Below are positions 1 to 5,648 of a DNA stretch of 6,659 bases, in pieces. Under the pieces are notes generated by a model. It saw only the letters and a program-made list of their open reading frames with translations, had not been told where the DNA came from and searched no databases. Every line of letters begins with the position of its first letter. Position 1 is the first letter of the stretch. The DNA comes from Verrucomicrobiota bacterium (GTDB lineage Bacteria > Verrucomicrobiota > Verrucomicrobiia > Chthoniobacterales > UBA10450): NCBI GenBank assembly GCA_003219335.1, contig QHOF01000110.1, positions 1 to 6,659 of the forward strand, read 5' to 3'. The position numbers and the translations under genes were made by a program.

Positions 1-854
1 TGGCGATTGAGCCAAAGACCAAATTGGATCAGGAGAAGATGGCGACTGCGTTGCAGCGCCTTCCAGAAGAAGACCCGACTTGCTGGGTTTATACGCACGA
101 AGACACCGGCCAAACCATCATCGCCGGGATGGGTGAGTTGCACCTGGAAATCATCCGCGACCGGATGTTTCGCGAGTTCAAAGTGGACGCCAACGCGGGC
201 AAGCCGCAAATCGCGTACCGCGAAACGATCACCACGAGCGCGCACGGCGTCGGCAAACTCATCAAGCAGTCAGGCGGCCGCGGCCAGTATGGGCACGTGG
301 AAGTGGACGTGCGTCCAGCGGAGCGCGGCAAGGGTCTGGTCGTCGAGAACAAGATCGTCGGCGGCATCATTCCGCGCGAATACATTCCTGCCGTCAAAAA
401 AGGCATTCAAGAAGCGGTGCTTAATGGCGTGCTGGGCGGCTATCCTGTTGTCGATGTAGAGGTCGATATTGTTTACGGTTCGTTCCACGAAGTCGATTCC
501 AGCGAACTCGCATTCAAAATGGCGGCGATCTTCGCCATGAAAGATGGATTTAAACAGGGCAAACCCATTCTGCTGGAGCCGATCATGAAGGTCGAAAACA
601 TCACGCCGGAAGAATATCAGGGCGACATTTGCGGCGACCTGAGCCGGCGTCGTGGGAGCATCCACAACATCGAATCGCGCAGCGGTCTGGCGATCATTCA
701 CGCCGAAGTTCCGCTCGCGGAGCTGTTCGGCTACGCGACTGCGATCCGCTCGTTGTCCAAAGGCCGCTCCAGTTACTCGATGGAGCCATCGCATTTCGCG
801 CCGGTACCGGCGAATCTGGTTCCGGCCGTTCTCGATCAGAAAGAGGCCAAATGA
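1..854 (+). CDS. fusA: Elongation factor G, C-terminal part (5' end outside window)
   Basis: EF-G is the cytoplasmic GTPase that drives tRNA-mRNA translocation and, with RRF, ribosome recycling. Only about the last 283 codons are present (in frame from base 3), so the G domain and domain II lie outside the window. What is visible matches domains III, IV and V. Domain III opens with AIEPKTKLDQEKM and contains TIIAGMGELHLEII. Domain IV contains KQSGGRGQYGHV, GGIIPREYIPAVKKGIQE and GSFHEVDSSELAFK. The His in GSFHEVDSS (codon 486-488) corresponds to the domain IV tip His583 of E. coli. Domain V contains PIMKVE, GDLSRRRG, HAEVPLAELFGYAT and RSLSKGRSSYSME. The frame is intact to TGA at 852-854. The stop overlaps the rpsJ start (ATGA), which implies translational coupling. 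No tuf gene follows, unlike the E. coli str operon. Confidence 0.98.
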   Translation, partial: AIEPKTKLDQEKMATALQRLPEEDPTCWVYTHEDTGQTIIAGMGELHLEIIRDRMFREFKVDANAGKPQIAYRETITTSAHGVGKLIKQSGGRGQYGHVEVDVRPAERGKGLVVENKIVGGIIPREYIPAVKKGIQEAVLNGVLGGYPVVDVEVDIVYGSFHEVDSSELAFKMAAIFAMKDGFKQGKPILLEPIMKVENITPEEYQGDICGDLSRRRGSIHNIESRSGLAIIHAEVPLAELFGYATAIRSLSKGRSSYSMEPSHFAPVPANLVPAVLDQKEAK

Positions 855-1162
855 GCAATGGCCAACGCATTCGGATTCGCTTGAAGGCGTTCGATCACCG
901 CATGCTCGATCAATCTGCAGTGGAGATCGTGGAGACTGCCAAACGCACCGGGGCGCGTGTGGCCGGCCCAATTCCGCTGCCGACCTTAATCGAGAAGTTC
1001 ACGGTGAATCGTTCGCCACACGTGGATAAAAAGTCGATGGAACAATTTGAAATTCGCACCCACAAGCGGCTGCTTGACATCATCGAGCCGACGGCGAAGA
1101 CCGTGGATGAATTAAAGAAACTGAATTTGCCTGCGGGCGTTGACATTACGATTAAGATTTAA
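851..1162 (+). CDS. rpsJ: 30S ribosomal protein S10
   Basis: S10 is a small-subunit head protein. In E. coli it also acts as NusE, pairing with NusB and NusG in antitermination and transcription-translation coupling. The 103 residues equal the E. coli length and align end to end: QRIRIRLKAFDHRMLDQ, EIVETAKRTGARVAGPIPLPT, the loop KFTVNRSPHVDKKSMEQFEIRTHKR, and the C-terminal strand LPAGVDITIKI. The start at 851 is preferred because it puts QRIRIRLKAFDHR at the usual distance from the N-terminus. The ATG overlaps the fusA TGA by 4 nt, so initiation probably depends on ribosomes finishing fusA. With no gap before it, there is no room here for an S10 leader of the kind L4 binds in E. coli; any autoregulation must act elsewhere. 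The next gene, rplC, starts after 37 nt. Confidence 0.98.
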   Translation: MSNGQRIRIRLKAFDHRMLDQSAVEIVETAKRTGARVAGPIPLPTLIEKFTVNRSPHVDKKSMEQFEIRTHKRLLDIIEPTAKTVDELKKLNLPAGVDITIKI

Positions 1163-1199
1163 GCGGAGGCGCTTCTGAAAGGTTTGGATACGCACGATC

Positions 1200-1925
1200 A
1201 TGAGCATCGGACTTCTTGGACAAAAAATCGGTATGACCAGCGTTTACGACGCCAGAGGTCGATTGTGTCCGGTGACCGTGATAGCAGCCGGCGATAATGT
1301 TTTGTTGCGCCGGTTGACCGAAGAAAATGAGGGTTATTCGGCGGTGCAGGTTGGATTTGGTGCGCAGAAGGAATCGCGCGTTAGCAAGTCGTTGCTTGGG
1401 GAGTTCAAGAAGGCCGGGGTCGAGCCGCAGAGATTTGTGCGCGAGTTTCGCCTGGCGACTGATCTTCTCGAAGGCGAGATCAATTTGAGTGTTACACAAT
1501 TTCAGGCAGGCGACTATGTGGATGTGATTGGCCGATCGAAAGGAAAAGGATTTCAAGGGGTGATGAAGAAGCATAACTTTGCTGGGCAGGGCGCGGCGCA
1601 CGGTTCTAAAACACACCGGCGCATCGGCGCAGTCGGCAATCGTTCTACGCCAGGACGCATCTGGAAGAACCAGGGAATGCCTGGTCACCTCGGTGACGAG
1701 CGTGTGACAGTTCAAAATCTTCAGGTCATGCAGGTGCGCGAATCGGAAAAAATCATTTTGATCAGTGGCGCTGTACCTGGAGCGAACGGCAGTTATGTAA
1801 TCGTGCGCCCAGCCATAAAACATCCCGAACGCGTACTGGCCCTACATGCTGAGCACCGAAAACATGAGGAGGAAGAGAAGGCGAAGAAGCCCAAAACTTT
1901 AGCTGAGATGGGGCAGAAGAAATGA
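1200..1925 (+). CDS. rplC: 50S ribosomal protein L3
   Basis: L3 is an early-assembling large-subunit protein whose loop reaches towards the peptidyl-transferase centre. Recognisable segments are LLGQKIGMTSVYD at the N-terminus, DVIGRSKGKGFQGVMKKHNF, the loop HGSKTHRRIGAVGNRSTPGR with GMPGHLGDERVTVQNLQV, and SGAVPGANGSYVIVRPAIK. At 241 residues it is about 30 longer than E. coli L3 (209); the excess is a charged C-terminal tail (roughly 204-241) rich in Lys, Glu and His. The loop reads GNRSTPG where E. coli has GQNQTPG, so the Gln methylated by PrmB in E. coli is absent, as in many bacteria. The ATG at 1200 begins the conserved N-terminus. Upstream purine runs (GGAGG near 1165, GAAAGG near 1177) are too far away to be a strong Shine-Dalgarno. 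The stop overlaps the rplD start (ATGA, 1922-1925). Confidence 0.97.
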   Translation: MSIGLLGQKIGMTSVYDARGRLCPVTVIAAGDNVLLRRLTEENEGYSAVQVGFGAQKESRVSKSLLGEFKKAGVEPQRFVREFRLATDLLEGEINLSVTQFQAGDYVDVIGRSKGKGFQGVMKKHNFAGQGAAHGSKTHRRIGAVGNRSTPGRIWKNQGMPGHLGDERVTVQNLQVMQVRESEKIILISGAVPGANGSYVIVRPAIKHPERVLALHAEHRKHEEEEKAKKPKTLAEMGQKK

Positions 1926-2557
1926 GCGCGAAAGTTTTGACCAAAGCCGCAGCGAAAGAAGCGAACATCGACCTCATCGAGGACGGTCGCGGCACGCAGG
2001 CCGTTCACGAGGTGATTGTGGCGATCCGCGCAGCGCGGCGTTCCGGCTCCGCCAACACAAAGACGAAAGCGGAAGTGGATTTGTCAGGCGCAAAACCATG
2101 GCGGCAAAAGGGGACCGGTCGCGCCCGCGCCGGTTACAAATCGTCGCCGATCTGGCGCGGCGGCGGTGTCGTTTTTGGACCGAAGCCGCGTGATTACTCG
2201 AAGAAAGTTCCGAAGTCAGTCCGGCGACTCGCTTTTCGAAAAGCGCTGAGCGAACGCATAAATGCCGGAGATGTTTTGACCATCGACAAGTTCGTCGTGC
2301 CTGAGCTGAAAACGAAAGCATTTGTCGATCTTCTTCGGAAACAGACGGACGCCGAGAAAGTGTTGATCGTTTCCGATTCATTTGACGAAAAGACGTTCAA
2401 GTCCGCGCGAAACGTGAAGCATGTAACACTTGCGACAGCTTCCGATGTGAACACCGAGCAATTGTTGCGCTTACAGAAAATTTTGATCACGCAGAAGGGA
2501 CTCGAACAATTGGCGGGGCGACTGCATCCGCCTACGCAGGAGGCTACGGCACGATAA
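1922..2557 (+). CDS. rplD: 50S ribosomal protein L4
   Basis: L4 binds 23S rRNA, and its extended loop lines the narrow part of the peptide exit tunnel. In E. coli it also represses its own S10 operon. The protein has 211 residues, close to the usual 200-210. The loop is clear at about 58-95: KPWRQKGTGRARAGYKSSP, then IWRGGGVVFGPKPRDYSKK. The E. coli macrolide-related positions in QKGTG are unchanged. VRRLAFRKALSER follows. The C-terminal globular half has the expected VLIVSDSFDEKTFKSARNVK pattern, and a short TQEATAR tail ends the protein. The start overlaps the rplC stop by 4 nt. Its own TAA (2555-2557) abuts the rplW ATG, and its last codons carry the rplW ribosome-binding site. Whether L4 autoregulates here cannot be judged, because no S10-type leader is visible. 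Confidence 0.97.
   Translation: MSAKVLTKAAAKEANIDLIEDGRGTQAVHEVIVAIRAARRSGSANTKTKAEVDLSGAKPWRQKGTGRARAGYKSSPIWRGGGVVFGPKPRDYSKKVPKSVRRLAFRKALSERINAGDVLTIDKFVVPELKTKAFVDLLRKQTDAEKVLIVSDSFDEKTFKSARNVKHVTLATASDVNTEQLLRLQKILITQKGLEQLAGRLHPPTQEATAR
2538..2543 (+). promoter_or_regulatory. Probable ribosome-binding site for rplW
   Basis: AGGAGG lies inside the last codons of rplD, 14 nt before the rplW ATG. The match to the anti-Shine-Dalgarno core is perfect but the spacing is longer than the usual 5-10 nt. Since rplD ends exactly where rplW begins, reinitiation by the terminating ribosome may matter as much as this site. Confidence 0.5.
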
Positions 2558-2839
2558 ATGACCGAGCCGCACGAGATCATTCAAACCGCGTCGTTGACGG
2601 AGAAATCGACGTTGATGAGCGAGAAGCAGAACAAGTACGTCTTCCGTGTCAGCCCGAAGGCGAACAAGATTCAGATCAAGAACGCAATCGAACGTCTCTT
2701 CCAGAAGACGGTCATCGACGTGAACACTTGTAATTACGCCGGCAAGGAGAAACGCGTGCGGGGACCGCTAGGCCGGCGTCCGCGGTGGAAGAAAGCCATC
2801 GTGACCTTGAAGGAGGGCGAGAAGATCGATCTCATCTAG
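2558..2839 (+). CDS. rplW: 50S ribosomal protein L23
   Basis: L23 sits at the exit of the peptide tunnel and is the docking site for trigger factor and the signal recognition particle. The 93-residue product keeps the family pattern: SLTEKSTLMSEKQNKYVFRV, then PKANKIQIKNAIERLF, then the RNA-binding loop region NYAGKEKRVRGPLGRRPRWK, ending with KKAIVTLKEGEKIDLI. Glu15 in LTEKS matches E. coli Glu18, the residue that contacts trigger factor. It is slightly shorter than E. coli L23 (100 residues), mainly at the C-terminus. The start at 2558 directly abuts the rplD TAA, and a second in-frame Met lies about 20 residues in, but starting there would remove the LTEKS docking segment. It is the last gene of the tightly packed block; a repeat begins right after its TAG. 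Confidence 0.96.
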   Translation: MTEPHEIIQTASLTEKSTLMSEKQNKYVFRVSPKANKIQIKNAIERLFQKTVIDVNTCNYAGKEKRVRGPLGRRPRWKKAIVTLKEGEKIDLI

Positions 2840-2986
2840 AAATTCGAAATCCGAATATCGAAATTCGAAACAATCACAAATGAACAAAATCCAAAATTCA
2901 GAGCAGGCCGGTCGCACGGGCACCTTGATTTCGAACATTCGAGTTTTCGGAATCGTTTCGGATTTCGGATTTCGGATTTCGAATTT
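2840..2986. repeat. Imperfect palindromic repeat between rplW and rplB
   Basis: The 156-nt rplW-rplB gap is almost filled by an inverted repeat. The left arm (2840-2871) and right arm (2955-2986) are complementary at 28 of 32 positions by manual alignment, with an 83-nt interior. The right arm is built from a 7-bp unit: TTTCGGA three times (2956-2976) and then TTTCGAA. The interior contains further TTCGAA/TTCGGA fragments flanking a GC-rich patch (CAGGCCGGTCGCACGGGC). Short-unit palindromes of this style are, as I recall, scattered through Verrucomicrobia and Planctomycetes genomes, but copy number cannot be seen here. The left arm starts at the base after the rplW stop and the right arm ends 9 nt before rplB, leaving no Shine-Dalgarno. 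There is no T-run after the stem, so it does not look like a classical terminator. Confidence 0.8.
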
Positions 2987-2995
2987 GTAACCGTT

Positions 2996-3844
2996 ATGGC
3001 ACTAAAAGAATTTCGCCCACTCACGCCAACGCTGCGTTTCAAGTCGCTGCCTGGTTTCGATGAAATCACCAAGTGGCGCCCTGAAAAGAGCCTTGTTGAG
3101 CCAAAGAAAAAAACTGGCGGTCGCAACAACTACGGCCGATTGACATCACGACACATCGGTGGCGGTCACAAACAAAAATATCGCAAGGTAGATTTTAATC
3201 GTCGCAAGCGCGGTGTCCCGGCGGAAGTGATCGGCATCGAGTATGATCCGAACCGTTCCGCCCGCATTGCTCTCATCAAATACACCGATGGCGAATTGAG
3301 CTACATCCTCGCGCCGAACGGACTTCAAATCGGCGCGACGGTCGTTGCCGGAGACGATGTTGCGCCAGAGCTTGGAAATTCGCTTCCGCTTCGCGCGATC
3401 CCTCTCGGCGCCAACATTCACAACATTGAATTGACTCCAGGTCGCGGCGGACAGGTTGCCCGCAGCGCCGGGCAACAGGCGACGCTTACTGCTCTCGAAG
3501 CTGGCTATGCACTGGTGAAAATGCCCTCAGGCGAAATTCGCCGGATTCACGAAAACTGTTTCGCGACGATCGGCCAGGTGGGAAACGTCGATCACATGAA
3601 TGTCTCCAGCGGCAAAGCGGGACGCACTCGCTGGCAAGGGCGCCGGCCGCATGTGCGCGGCATGGTTATGAACCCGATCGATCACCCGATGGGCGGCGGC
3701 CAGGGCAAATCAAAAGGAGGCGGCGGCCGTCATCATCCAGTCAGTCCCTGGGGACAGTTGGCGAAAGGCTACAAAACGCGCGTGAAACATAAACCGAGTG
3801 AGCGATTTATTTTGGAAAGGAGACGAGCGAAGAAGAAATTGTGA
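2996..3844 (+). CDS. rplB: 50S ribosomal protein L2
   Basis: L2 is among the most conserved large-subunit proteins, needed for subunit association and for the peptidyl-transferase region. The 282 residues (E. coli 273) show the family landmarks in order: SGGRNN-type GGRNNYGRLTSRHIGGGHKQ, YRKVDFNRRKRGVPA, IEYDPNRSARIALIKY, YILAPNGLQIGATV, IPLGANIHNIELTPGRGGQ, ARSAGQQATL, GEIRRIHENCFATIGQVGN, GKAGRTRWQGRRPHVRG and the C-terminal MNPIDHPMGGGQG, RHHPVSPWG. The His in IDHP corresponds to E. coli His229, which is retained. The next His of the usual DHPHGGG is Met here. A Gly-rich insertion (SKGGGG) precedes RHHP. The ATG at 2996 fits the family N-terminus, but no Shine-Dalgarno precedes it, because the repeat ends 9 nt upstream. 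Confidence 0.97.
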   Translation: MALKEFRPLTPTLRFKSLPGFDEITKWRPEKSLVEPKKKTGGRNNYGRLTSRHIGGGHKQKYRKVDFNRRKRGVPAEVIGIEYDPNRSARIALIKYTDGELSYILAPNGLQIGATVVAGDDVAPELGNSLPLRAIPLGANIHNIELTPGRGGQVARSAGQQATLTALEAGYALVKMPSGEIRRIHENCFATIGQVGNVDHMNVSSGKAGRTRWQGRRPHVRGMVMNPIDHPMGGGQGKSKGGGGRHHPVSPWGQLAKGYKTRVKHKPSERFILERRRAKKKL

Positions 3845-3848
3845 GTGC

Positions 3849-3902
3849 TGTAGCCGCGGCCCTGTGGGCCGCGCGCACGCGCCTCACACAGGCGCGGCTA
3901 CA
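3849..3902. repeat. GC-rich compound palindrome (REP-like) between rplB and rpsS
   Basis: The 76-nt rplB-rpsS spacer holds a three-way palindrome. The outer arms TGTAGCCGCG (3849-3858) and CGCGGCTACA (3893-3902) are perfectly complementary. Within them, CGCGGCCC/GGGCCGCG (3855-3862 and 3866-3873) closes on a TGT loop. CGCGCCT/AGGCGCG (3878-3884 and 3890-3896) closes on a CACAC loop. Parts of the inner stems overlap the outer arms, so a cloverleaf and a two-hairpin form compete. The structure resembles REP/BIME elements moved by RAYT transposases; no transposase is visible, so that link is inference. There is no following T-run, so terminator function is not supported. The rpsS start lies 18 nt downstream. 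Confidence 0.8.
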
Positions 3903-3920
3903 ACTGATCACTTGAAATTT

Positions 3921-4199
3921 ATGGCTAGATCGTTAAAGAAAGGACCCTTCGTCGAGTCCCATCTTCTGGAGAAGATCGACAAGATGAACGCTTCGGGCGT
4001 AAAGAAACCGATCAAAACATGGTCGCGACGCTCGATGGTGACGCCGGACTTTGTCGGTCACACGTTCCTGGTGCATAACGGGAAAACGTTTCACTCCGTT
4101 TTCGTCACCGAGAACATGGTCGGTCACAAGCTCGGTGAATTTTCGCCTACACGCGTGTTCAGGAAACACGGTTCGCATACGGCGAAGGTCACTAAGTAA
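3921..4199 (+). CDS. rpsS: 30S ribosomal protein S19
   Basis: S19 is a small-subunit head protein that pairs with S13 near the A-site tRNA and the B1 inter-subunit bridges. The 92 residues match E. coli length and sequence pattern throughout: MARSLKKGPFVESHLLEKI, KPIKTWSRRSMVTPDFVGHT, VHNGKTFHSVFVTENMVGHK and LGEFSPTRVFRKHG. The reading frame is open upstream to about 3798, running back across the palindrome and into rplB. The start is nevertheless placed at ATG 3921, because the universal S19 N-terminus (M-x-RSLKKGPF) begins exactly there. The preceding bases (TTGAAATTT) contain no Shine-Dalgarno. In most bacteria rplV follows directly; here an unrelated gene intervenes. Confidence 0.97.
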   Translation: MARSLKKGPFVESHLLEKIDKMNASGVKKPIKTWSRRSMVTPDFVGHTFLVHNGKTFHSVFVTENMVGHKLGEFSPTRVFRKHGSHTAKVTK

Positions 4200-4210
4200 A
4201 TGGTTTGAGA

Positions 4211-4283
4211 TTGAAAATTTCAAATTTCAAATTTGCGGCGTCCGGTTGGCGACGATCCGCGATTTGCAGTTTGAAATTGGCAA
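4211..4283. repeat. AT-rich imperfect palindrome after rpsS, inside the 5' end of the next gene
   Basis: The left arm (4211-4238, starting TTGAAAATTTCAAATTTC) and right arm (4258-4283, ending TTTGAAATTGGCAA) are largely complementary. By eye about 20 of 26 positions pair, with one gap. The roughly 19-nt loop is GC-rich. The style (AT-rich arms of short A/T-C-A/T units around a GC-rich centre) resembles the 2840-2986 element, though the unit is TTTCAAA rather than TTTCGGA. Unlike the other four repeats, this one overlaps a coding frame: every candidate start codon of the following gene except TTG 4289 and ATG 4298 lies in or just before it. Confidence 0.6.
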
Positions 4284-5050
4284 CCGGGTTGTGTTGTATG
4301 CTTGCTTCGGCAGCGCGCGCACAAACGGATAGTTCTTTGTCAGAATCCAAAATTGAAATCGCGCCGCAGGCGGCGACGCCTGAGTCGTTGGTGGAGCAAA
4401 GCGAACAATTGCGCAGGCAATTAGCCATTGCGCAGGAAACGGTGAAGGCGTTAACGAGCAGCCTCGCCGAATCCAATGCGGAAGCGGAAGAGTTGCGCCG
4501 CAAGTATTCCGACCTGGAATTGCGAATGGAAGCGCTGGGCCTGGCGTCGGCGAGCAAGGATCGCGCGAAGCTGGAGCAGCGTTTGCTGTCCGCGGTGAGC
4601 GATCTTCAGCTCGCGCAGAAAGAACGCGACGAATATCGCGATCAGATGTTGCGCCTGAATGAAGCGGTGTTGTGTTATTTGAAAACGTCCCAAGGCGGGG
4701 ACGCGAAAGCGCGAATGGACGTGGAGGCGCAACTGCGCAGCATCAATACACTGGTCACAAAATCTGGCACTGGGCCCGAGCCCGAGCCGGCTTTGATGGA
4801 TGGCAGCGTGATCAGCGTCAAGGAGGAATGGTCGTTTGTGGTGGGCAACCTTGGTGAAAAACAAGGAGTCAAGATCGGGATGCCGATGCGAGTGATGCGC
4901 GACGATCGAAGAATCGCGACGCTGCGGGTGGTGGATGTGCGACAAAAGATTTGCGGCGCGGTCATTCAAGAGATGGATTCGAAAAAGGAGAAAATAAAAG
5001 TGGGCGACCGCCTCCAGGTGGATGCTCAAGCGGATGTGAGTTTGCAATGA
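4271..5050 (+). CDS. Predicted exported coiled-coil protein of unknown function between rpsS and rplV
   Basis: I do not recognise this gene. From TTG 4271 the product has 259 residues. Residues 1-17 (MKLATGLCCMLASAARA, then Q) form a convincing Sec signal peptide with an ARA cleavage motif. Residues about 37-165 are rich in Glu, Gln, Lys, Arg, Leu and Ala with heptad-like spacing, suggesting a long coiled coil. A PEPEP linker (169-174) follows. Residues about 177-251 look like a small beta-rich domain: GSVISV, VVGNLGEKQGVKIGMPM, then IKVGDRLQV. That pattern is reminiscent of the beta domains of MreC or the FlgT C-terminus, but this is only visual. The start is uncertain. TTG 4205 would add 22 residues, and ATG 4298 would cut the signal peptide. 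An in-frame TAA at 4193 sets the 5' limit. Base composition resembles its neighbours. Likely periplasmic or envelope-bound; no role in ribosomes is implied. Confidence 0.75.
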   Translation: MKLATGLCCMLASAARAQTDSSLSESKIEIAPQAATPESLVEQSEQLRRQLAIAQETVKALTSSLAESNAEAEELRRKYSDLELRMEALGLASASKDRAKLEQRLLSAVSDLQLAQKERDEYRDQMLRLNEAVLCYLKTSQGGDAKARMDVEAQLRSINTLVTKSGTGPEPEPALMDGSVISVKEEWSFVVGNLGEKQGVKIGMPMRVMRDDRRIATLRVVDVRQKICGAVIQEMDSKKEKIKVGDRLQVDAQADVSLQ

Positions 5051-5056
5051 AACGAA

Positions 5057-5147
5057 GGTTAAAAGAGTTACAAAAGTTACACTGTTAAAACCCAGGAGCA
5101 TCCCTGTTGTAAGCTTTGTAACGTTGTAACGCTTTTAACTTTTAACC
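5057..5147. repeat. Inverted repeat filling the spacer before rplV
   Basis: The 107-nt gap between the coiled-coil gene and rplV is mostly a palindrome. GGTTAAAAG (5057-5065) is perfectly complementary to CTTTTAACC (5139-5147). GTTACAAAAGTTAC (5067-5080) is nearly complementary to GTAACGTTGTAAC (5118-5130). The arms themselves contain tandem GTTAC and GTTAAAAG units, so several pairings are possible. The interior (5081-5117) includes CCCAGGAGCATCCC. No T-run follows the stem, so a terminator is not supported. The stem ends 10 nt before the rplV ATG, where a folded transcript could hinder ribosome access. Confidence 0.7.
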
Positions 5148-5157
5148 TCGCGAAGCG

Positions 5158-5631
5158 ATGGAAGTCAGATCGATATACAAGTATGCGCGGATTTCGCCGT
5201 TTAAGGCGCGCGAAGTCACGCGTGAGATCCAGGGTCTGCCCGTTTCGGCGGCGCTCGATCTGCTCGCGTTCACTCCGAAGAAAGCAGCGTTCCTGATCAA
5301 CAAGACGCTGAAGAGCGCCATCGCCAATGCCGAAAACAATGCCAATCTGAAACCTGACGGGCTGGTAGTGAAAGAGGCGACTGTTGGGGAAGGCCCGACG
5401 CTAAAGCGGATCATGGCGCGCGCTCGCGGCAGTGCCAGCCGGATCTTGAAACGCACCAGTCACATTCGTATCGTGCTCTCGGACGAGATTCCGATCGAAA
5501 CGCGAGAAACGCGAAAAGCAAAACAGGAACAGGAAAAGAAAGCAGCAATGAGAAGCGAAGCTGCTAAAGGCGCGGCGGTGGAGTCGGAGCAAAAACCGCG
5601 CAAAAAGAAAACCAAGAAGTCGAACAAGTAG
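5158..5631 (+). CDS. rplV: 50S ribosomal protein L22 with basic C-terminal extension
   Basis: L22 contacts every domain of 23S rRNA, and its beta-hairpin forms part of the exit-tunnel constriction with L4. Residues 1-110 follow the family closely: YKYARISPFKAREVTREIQG, LPVSAALDLLAFTPKKAA, LKSAIANAENN, GEGPTLKRIMARARGSASR, ILKRTSHIRIVLSDE. The tunnel hairpin (LKRIMARARG) is intact. Typical L22 is about 110 residues. This one has 157, and the extra 45 or so are a Lys/Glu/Ala-rich low-complexity tail ending KPRKKKTKKSNK, probably disordered and rRNA-contacting or surface-exposed. The ATG at 5158 is the only start giving the standard N-terminus, because an in-frame TAA lies at 5143. The upstream GAAG is at best a weak Shine-Dalgarno. 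The coiled-coil gene and a palindrome separate it from rpsS. Confidence 0.97.
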   Translation: MEVRSIYKYARISPFKAREVTREIQGLPVSAALDLLAFTPKKAAFLINKTLKSAIANAENNANLKPDGLVVKEATVGEGPTLKRIMARARGSASRILKRTSHIRIVLSDEIPIETRETRKAKQEQEKKAAMRSEAAKGAAVESEQKPRKKKTKKSNK

Positions 5632-5648
5632 TTTTAGTATGCAATCTT

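Noticed and set aside
270..971. Minus-strand frame opposite fusA and rpsJ
   Set aside because: It is the antisense of clearly conserved EF-G and S10 coding sequence, with no protein features of its own.
2956..2983. CRISPR or minisatellite from the tandem TTTCGGA units
   Set aside because: There are only four 7-bp units without spacers, and they form one arm of an inverted repeat.
2880..2990. 36-codon + strand frame in the rplW-rplB spacer as a small gene
   Set aside because: It consists mostly of repeat sequence, has no Shine-Dalgarno, and its composition follows the 7-bp repeat unit. It is mentioned only as a possible translational bridge, not as a gene.
3849..3902. Rho-independent terminator or tRNA-like cloverleaf
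   Set aside because: No T-run follows the stem, and no anticodon arm, T-arm or CCA-type features are present. The symmetric arms fit a REP-type palindrome better.
3798..3920. N-terminal extension of S19 through the palindrome (GTG 3798 or GTG 3864)
   Set aside because: The frame is open, but the conserved S19 N-terminus starts exactly at ATG 3921 and the extension would be translated palindrome overlapping rplB.
4205..5050. Coiled-coil frame as a pseudogene or chance frame
   Set aside because: It is uninterrupted for over 250 codons, has an ordered signal peptide, coiled coil, linker and beta-domain layout, and resembles neighbouring genes in composition, so it is more likely a real gene.
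4451..5101. Long minus-strand frame opposite the coiled-coil gene
   Set aside because: It has no recognisable protein pattern and is rich in His/Phe/Leu/Arg as expected from the antisense of a Glu/Gln/Lys-rich coiled coil. The sense frame has a signal peptide and domain structure.
5100..5140. Internal promoter for rplV (TTGTAA / TTTTAAC-like boxes)
   Set aside because: The boxes fall within the GTTAC/GTTAAAAG repeat arms, and neither the match nor the spacing is convincing.
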